Positions 58,693-64,000 of a stretch of 64,000 nucleotides of DNA are shown here, piece after piece; position 1 is the first letter of the stretch; each line of letters begins with the position of its first letter. The notes beneath the pieces were generated by a model. That model worked only from the letters and a program-made list of their open reading frames with translations, made no database searches and was not told where the DNA came from. The position numbers and the translations under genes were made by a program. This DNA is from Aotearoamyces nothofagi (Eukaryota > Ascomycota > Leotiomycetes > Leotiales > Tympanidaceae): assembly GCA_015345905.1 (NCBI GenBank), contig JADDTR010000016.1, positions 376,631-440,630 on the forward strand, read 5' to 3'.

Positions 58693-60015
58693 TTATTGCT
58701 TATTTCTTGTATTTTCAAAGCTAGCAAGCATGCTTCGCTTCATTTCCTCATTGGGTGTTTCGAAGTGATGTTCTGCTTGTTCCGCAGCAGCCTCTGCGTG
58801 TGAAGTCTCAAGTGCCTTCGCTGCCATGGTCTTGGCTTGGGCATCGCCGACTTTTCCATACACTGCCATTGCGCTAGCAATCATGCTCCCGATATCACCA
58901 ACATTTCCAGGGACGACAACAGCAGTTCCCTCCTTTGCCAACTTTGCAAACGCATCGACGTACTTCTCGGCTACGCTCAAACTTACTGCACCTTGCGCCG
59001 ACTGCTTGCCCTTTGCGATACTTCCAGCAACCGCATCAATACCGGCAGCGGTTGCCTTTGCTTTCAGTAGGATTGCCTCTGCCTCTCCGCTTGCCATGTT
59101 AATCTGCTCGCTCCGTAAAGCCTCAGATGCAAGGATAACACTTTGCTTCCGTCCTTCAGCAATATTAATTGCGCTTTGCCTGTGACCTTCTGAATCTAAG
59201 ATCTCTGCTCGCTTGCTTCGCTCGGCTTCGACTTGTCTGTGCATAGCTTTCACCACAGCATCTGGAGCATGGATATCCCTAATCTCGTATCGGAGGCAAA
59301 CGACACCCCAAGACTGGGCTGCCTCGTTGATAGCAGCTGTGATGTTTGTGTTTAGGGTTGCACGCTCTTTGAGAACGTGGTCGAGGGTCAGCTGTCCAAT
59401 TTCAGAGCGCATGGTTGTCTGGGCGAGCTGGCCAATGGCATACTCAGCGTCTTCGACTCCGTAGCTAGTGAAAATATCAATACAGATCTAAAGTGAATCG
59501 CATAGAATCATTCTTTACCTTGCCTTGTATGCATCGACGACTCTCGTGTACAAAACGCCGTCGAGGTCGAGTGTAACGTTGTCGGCCGTGATAGCGCTTT
59601 GGCTTGGTATCTCTATCGCAGCTTCTTTCAAGCTTTTAACATATGCTATGCGGTCAAGAAACGGAACTAGTATTGCGAGACCGGGTTCGAGAATTCTGTT
59701 GAATTTCCCCATACGTTCCACGATCCATGCCGTTTGCTGAGGGACGAATCTGATGATAGTGTTTGCTGGCAGCGATGGACGCTGGAAGTAGGATGAAGGT
59801 ATAGATGAGTTTGAGATGCCTAGAAGGCCATTGTTAGGCGCTGCTACCCTTGGGGTAACATGGAGCTGTCTTCGTTGTGGTAAGATGGACCGAGTAGTGT
59901 ATGCAACTGAGACTTTCGTGAGGGGACGGAGAGCTCTGCTTGAGAGAGCGGAGGTGACGGCAACAACGCCATTGATCACTGAAGACGACGCCAGACTTCT
60001 TGCTGCGACCTCCAT
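58693..60015 (-). CDS. Mitochondrial stomatin-like protein (SLP2 type)
   Basis: SPFH-domain protein of the mitochondrial inner membrane that forms oligomeric scaffolds, organises cardiolipin-rich patches and stabilises proteases and prohibitins. Two exons, 59519-60015 and 58693-59464, give 422 residues. Seen: N-terminal basic, Ser/Ala-rich presequence with RRQLHVTPR (first 60 or so residues); SPFH core NTIIRFVPQQTAWIVERMG, LEPGLAILVPFLDRIAYV, ITADNVTLDLDGVLYTRV, then GQLTLDHVLKERATLN and CLRYEIRDI. Ala/Glu-rich coiled coil follows (EAERSKRAEILDSEG ... AEAILLKAKATA). C-terminal SLSVAEKYVDAFAKLAKEGT is typical of SLP2 rather than plasma-membrane stomatins. It is complete, and divergent from the next gene. 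Confidence 0.94.
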
Positions 60016-60137
60016 TGTTGCGCTATGGATCGCAGAAATATAGAGGTTATGTTGATTTGTGCTGGGGGTTTTTGGCCAGTATGAGCTTCGTTCTTGTCCG
60101 GGCAGTTTCCCGAAAGCGCACTAAGGTTTAATCCCTG

Positions 60138-60142
60138 CCAAT
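60138..60142 (+). promoter_or_regulatory. CCAAT box in stomatin-like / zinc-finger divergent promoter
   Basis: CCAATAA within the 294-bp region between the divergent ATGs at 60015 and 60310. It could serve either gene. Confidence 0.3.
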
Positions 60143-60309
60143 AAGTAGGCTGAAGAGTAGCCGCGCCCGCCAGTCACGAAAGACAAATACCGACGTAAAT
60201 ACATCATCATAGGAGCCTCAAGAAATTTACAAACTGCATATTGCAAACAAATTTCTAGACACCGCGCACAGGCTCGAGGACATTATTCCCTCTAAAATAC
60301 TCAGATAGC

Positions 60310-61235
60310 ATGTCCGAGTATTGGAAATCTACGGTACGTTCAATTCATCCCGATATCCTGCTGTCGTAACTGACCAATACCTTTAGCCAAAATACTGGTG
60401 CAAGCATTGCAAAACCTTTGTTCGAGATACAAAGCTCGAGAAGCAGAATCACGATGCGACACCAAAGCACCAAGGCAATCTGAAGCGATTCTTACGAGAT
60501 CTGCATAGAGACCATGAGAAGGGCGAAAAAGACAAAGATCGAGCAAAGTCGGAAGTCGCACGTCTTAATGGCCTTGTTTCGGGAACAGGCCCGGGGGAAG
60601 GCTCAAGCTCGTCGGGATTTGGACGTGGTCCAACGCCTTCCATACCGAGGGCCCAGCCGACTCCCTCGCAACGGAAGCAACAACTGGCCCAGCTTGCAGA
60701 AATGGGCGTCAGCATACCGGAGGAGTTTAGAGGGGAGATGGCAATGGCTGGTGAATGGCAAGTCACTGCGGAACGTGTTATAGACCCATCTGGAAGTGAA
60801 GAGAAGAAGCCAGATGCCATAGGTTTTGGCGTCCGAAAACGGGTCGTTGAAGAGGACGAAGAAGAGGCGATGGAGGCGAGGAAGAGGAGGTGGGGCTCAA
60901 CATATCGAACACATCCGGAGGCCGGAGACGATGATGGACTTGACGCACTACTAAGCAAGTCAGCGGTGACGAGAAAAACTATTACAACCGATGATATCGT
61001 AAAGAAAGATACGCCAGAAGGAAATTTTGATAATGTCACGGCGGCACCTAAAATGGAGGCTAACGTGTTAACGAACGAAGTACCTCATATCAAACAAGAA
61101 CCATCAGATGAAGGAACGAGATTCCTTGAGGTTGTAGTAGCCTCAACAGACGTTGCTGTAAAGGAAGAGCCGGATTCCGCACCGACAGCTGTGGTGTTCA
61201 AGAAGCGAAGGGCGAAGAACATTCGTCAGAAATGA
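60310..61235 (+). CDS. U1-type zinc-finger protein, WBP4/FBP21-like
   Basis: Probable spliceosome-associated protein related to WBP4/FBP21. Two exons, 60310-60333 and 60387-61235; 290 residues. The N-terminal matrin/U1-type zinc finger spans the intron: KYWCKHCKTFVRDTKLEKQN, then HDATPKHQGNLKRF, i.e. C-x2-C ... H-x5-H, which binds RNA or protein. The middle has AEMGVSIPEEFRGEMAMAGEW, then KRVVEEDEEEAMEARKRRWG, a block also found in fungal relatives. The C-terminus is acidic with SUMO-like IKQEP and VKEEP sites and a basic tail KKRRAKNIRQK that can act as a nuclear signal. I see no WW domain, unlike animal WBP4. Identity at family level is likely. Confidence 0.88.
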
Positions 61236-63748
61236 GACGGCCAGGCTTGGCCTACATCCCCCAGGCCCTCATCATCGCCACAACTTAAGGACTACTTGAC
61301 GCCCAGCATGGTACTTGTGGATTTTGTCATACCGTATCATACCGTCGTCATCTCTACGCCATCTAGATACTCAGTGGCAAATACACACTGTCTGCTAATG
61401 AGCCGCAAGCCTATGAACGCCCCATATACAGAACTGTCTCCTATGATCTCCTGAGTAGGCAAGTCCTAGAAGTGCCGAATGGAAATGTGTTGAGATGAAA
61501 GAGCGTCAAGAGACGGCTCCTTCTACCAAAACAGCGACTATCATTTACCTATTCTGAGCCCTGTCTCTTAATATCAAAGTTGGAGGGTTACATAACGGTT
61601 CTGTCAATGAACACAATGCAGTGCTGATGCAGTGCATCCGATATCACATTAGTACGCTCAGGGTCAACCTGCCGTAAATAAATAAGAGAACGGGAATCTA
61701 CGGGGCATACGCTATAGAAGTGCCCAACTGGAAAGGAGATACTGATTCCTCTACAGCATCACTCAAGAGCATAGAGGTCATGGTGGTTAATCATTACTCT
61801 CGATGCCTTAGAAATAGAAAAATCCAGCCTTTTTCTAACCCCTTGGCCATGGTCTCCTCCCTTTGACTTTTAAATGCACGTGGCCTTGCCTAACGGAACA
61901 GAAAACAGAGAAGTCAGAGAGGCAGTCGTCATAGGAATCCCCACATATCGCCACAGTGACGCAGGGTATGGCGGGCGTGTGCTGGCCAAAGTGACGGATA
62001 ACAATCGATCGCAGAGGCGCGGAGTGGAGTGTGCTGATCTGATCAGCATATCAGCAAGCAACGATTAGCTGGCCGCTGGAAGAAAGTCGACTCGGCTTAG
62101 TGCCCAGCGATAGAGCGGGCGCCGGCTATGAGCGCCTTTGTCGAATGATACAGGAGGAGGAAGGGTGTGTATGTATGTATCTATCATCGGGCACTACTGC
62201 TGTTGGATGTGCTGCCAGGGGAGCAGAGAGACTATACAGTGTGCATAGCACTGTATCTACACTACAGTACAATATAGATAGCACAGTACTTGGCATGGCG
62301 TCTGGGTGAGCGAGAGTAATGGATACGGCCGGGCCGGCAGGCATACGCAGACGAGTACGCGGGCAGGTACGCAGACACGTACGCAGGACGTGCAGATAAC
62401 GGCACTCGCACACTTCTCGTAAATCATTGTAAATCATCTAGGAGGAAGTGGCAGGTTTGGTGTTGAATGCACTGAAGGGAAGGACGGGATTCCGGCCAGG
62501 ATCCATTCCGTCCCCTCCATCCATTGCAACAACTACGAGCAGCTTCCGTCCTCTCTCTCCCCTCCGGCTCGCCCGGCCGCCGTTTCTTGACCAAGACAAG
62601 ACACCCAGGGCCGTCGCTAACCCGCTGCGAGAGGCAACGGACAAGGCCGCTCTGGCACGGGTATGTATGTATGTATGCATCAGTTATCACAAATTCGCCA
62701 TCCTGCATTGCACTGCACCGCCCTTGTTGTGCCGATCAATGGATGCTGGAGGGGAGCGAGGGGAGCGAGGGAGCGAGGGGCGTCAGATAATAAGAAAAGG
62801 GCTTATCGCGCTCTCACCCAGATATTCACTACATGTAGAGCAGCTACCCGGCAGCAACAGCAATGCCGCTTCTATCGTGACTCTCCCTGAAACCCGCCCT
62901 TTTTTCTCGTTCTGTTCAGCGGATCAAGTGACAGACTCGCCGTCTCTGCCAGTGCACTGCCCGAGAATAGAATCACTGTGCTGTTCTGCTCTGTACGTGC
63001 CGGCACCACTGGGCGGTGGACCGAGACCCGAGAGTGATGGGAAACTCACAATTGCCATCTTCCAGACCGTGCGCCAAACTCTCCGAAAGTCAAAATAGGG
63101 ACGAGACGAGACATTCTGGCCGATGCGCATCTACAGCGACGTGCCCGCGGACAAAGAACCACGGCCACGAGGCCGGCGAGGACGTTCCTAAGCACCATCC
63201 GAGGCAGCGGACGGCCGCCAGCTCTGCTTTTTGCTGCGTCACGACTCCACGACTCCACGGCTCCACGGCTTCACGACTCCCTACGTCAGCGTAGGATTGC
63301 TTCATTGTTGTTGTGCCGTACCCACTTTGCGCTCTCCACTCTTCGCTCTACGTGCTGCCCGGCGTTGAGTGCCAGGCCGGCCCAGGTCCTTTAATTGCCC
63401 CGGCCCTGCCCTCGGATCCGACATAGATACGTGCTTGCTTGCTTGTACACATACCTGCGCAGTCTCTCTGTCGAGGAAGAACATACTCCGCCAAAGAAAC
63501 ACGTCCAGCCACCAGCACACGAGGAAATACAACACGATACATACACCGCCGAACATCAACACCACCGATACACCGATACACCACCGATACACAATCCCGC
63601 CGACGGCAGCACTTGCACTGCCTGCTCCCCCGCCTTGTTCGGAACGTTTCCTGCCGCCGCGGCTCCAGACCGCCCTCGCGCGTCCTCCAAAGTCACACGA
63701 CTTGGCCAGATCCCGCAAGCAGCGCCTCCAGCCACCCCAAAAGCCGAC
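61236..63748. other. Spacer with short repeats
   Basis: 2.5 kb without a recognisable gene. GTACTGTA-like words lie at 62226-62292; GTAT repeats near 62170 and 62660-62678; GGGAGCGAG repeats at 62756-62778; ACTCCACG repeats near 63243-63275; ACCGATACAC repeats at 63567-63592. The end, with CACCAC/CCGATACAC-rich and pyrimidine-rich stretches, probably holds the promoter and leader of the gene at 63749. Confidence 0.5.
63567..63592 (+). repeat. CCGATACA short tandem repeat
   Basis: Three close copies of a CCGATACAC unit with an extra CAC in one. Confidence 0.8.
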
Positions 63749-64000
63749 ATGATGACGGGCCGCGCCTTCAAGCCAACGTCGCTGTCGCTGCGGCCACGAT
63801 GCCCGGCTCTGGGCAGCAGGAGCTCGTCGGTATCCAGCATCGGCTCCCCAAGATCCCAAGGGCCTGCGACTCCGACCACGCCGACACGCCCACAGTCGAC
63901 GGTGCCCGACTACTTCTCAGCATCGTCAACAGCGCACCAGGTTGGTCGCTATTCCCCAGCGCCAGGTACGCATGCAAGCCGCCCCGGCTCCCCGACTGCC
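63749..64000 (+). CDS. 5' end of a gene running off the window
   Basis: Frame open from tandem ATGs at 63749/63752 to the window edge, 84 codons, no stop. The product starts MMTGRAFKPTSLSLRPRC and is rich in Ser, Pro, Thr and Arg (SSSVSSIGSPRSQGP, TPTTPTRPQSTVP, DYFSASS), the style of a disordered N-terminus of a fungal regulator. No domain is visible yet, so no function is offered. An intron may begin in the unseen part. Confidence 0.6.
   Translation, partial: MMTGRAFKPTSLSLRPRCPALGSRSSSVSSIGSPRSQGPATPTTPTRPQSTVPDYFSASSTAHQVGRYSPAPGTHASRPGSPTA

Noticed and set aside
60449-61039. A 196-codon antisense frame within the zinc-finger gene
   Set aside because: Ser-rich translation is the mirror of acidic and Ser codons of the real gene.
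63302-63859. A 185-codon minus-strand frame at the right edge
   Set aside because: It overlaps the better supported plus-strand start at 63749 and has no domain.

Overview
The window is nuclear DNA of a filamentous ascomycete (Pezizomycotina). Genes carry many short GT-AG introns (about 45-170 nt). The set includes a seven-exon beta-tubulin, an ABC-F Gcn20, a CPC1/CpcA-type bZIP, Pex20 (a fungal PTS2 co-receptor) and a CYP52-like P450. The class is less certain; a Leotiomycetes-like fungus is a guess from general resemblance only. No rRNA, tRNA, intact transposon or CRISPR array was recognised.

Layout. 0-6 kb: 3' part of an MFS transporter (+), beta-tubulin (-), Gcn20 (-). 5.9-9.8 kb: long gene-poor spacer. 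9.8-13.5 kb: large Ser-rich protein of unknown function (+). 15.7-24 kb: F-box protein (+), Sec13 (-), Pex20 (+), cross-pathway bZIP activator (-). 24-28.6 kb: gene-free spacer crowded with micro- and minisatellites. 28.6-33.7 kb: the only accessory-looking segment, with an intact P450 (-), a broken HMG-CoA synthase copy (+) and a decayed MFS pump (-). 34.4-45.4 kb: Whi2-like BTB protein (-), GPATCH1-type G-patch protein (-), Kin1 kinase (+), Caf40/Rcd1 (+). 46.9-61.2 kb: atypical bZIP (+), small orphan gene (+), LYR protein (-), Mms2-type ubiquitin E2 variant (-), Mon2 (+), mitochondrial stomatin-like protein (-), U1-type zinc-finger splicing protein (+). 61.2-64 kb: spacer and the first 84 codons of a gene that runs off the window.

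Most genes are housekeeping: cytoskeleton, translation control, COPII and endosome-Golgi trafficking, peroxisome import, mRNA decay, splicing, ubiquitin signalling and mitochondrial membrane organisation. Two share a theme: Gcn20 (activation of Gcn2) and the Gcn4/CpcA-type bZIP belong to the same amino-acid starvation response and lie about 17 kb apart; I see no sign that this is more than coincidence. Exon models were built by hand by matching splice signals to reading frame and family conservation; all internal exons reported join in frame.

The most interesting points are the P450 / HMG-CoA-synthase-pseudogene / pump-remnant trio, which looks like a collapsed metabolic cluster; the minisatellite-rich spacer upstream of the CpcA-type gene; the unresolved start of that gene; and a bZIP whose basic region lacks the normally invariant Asn.
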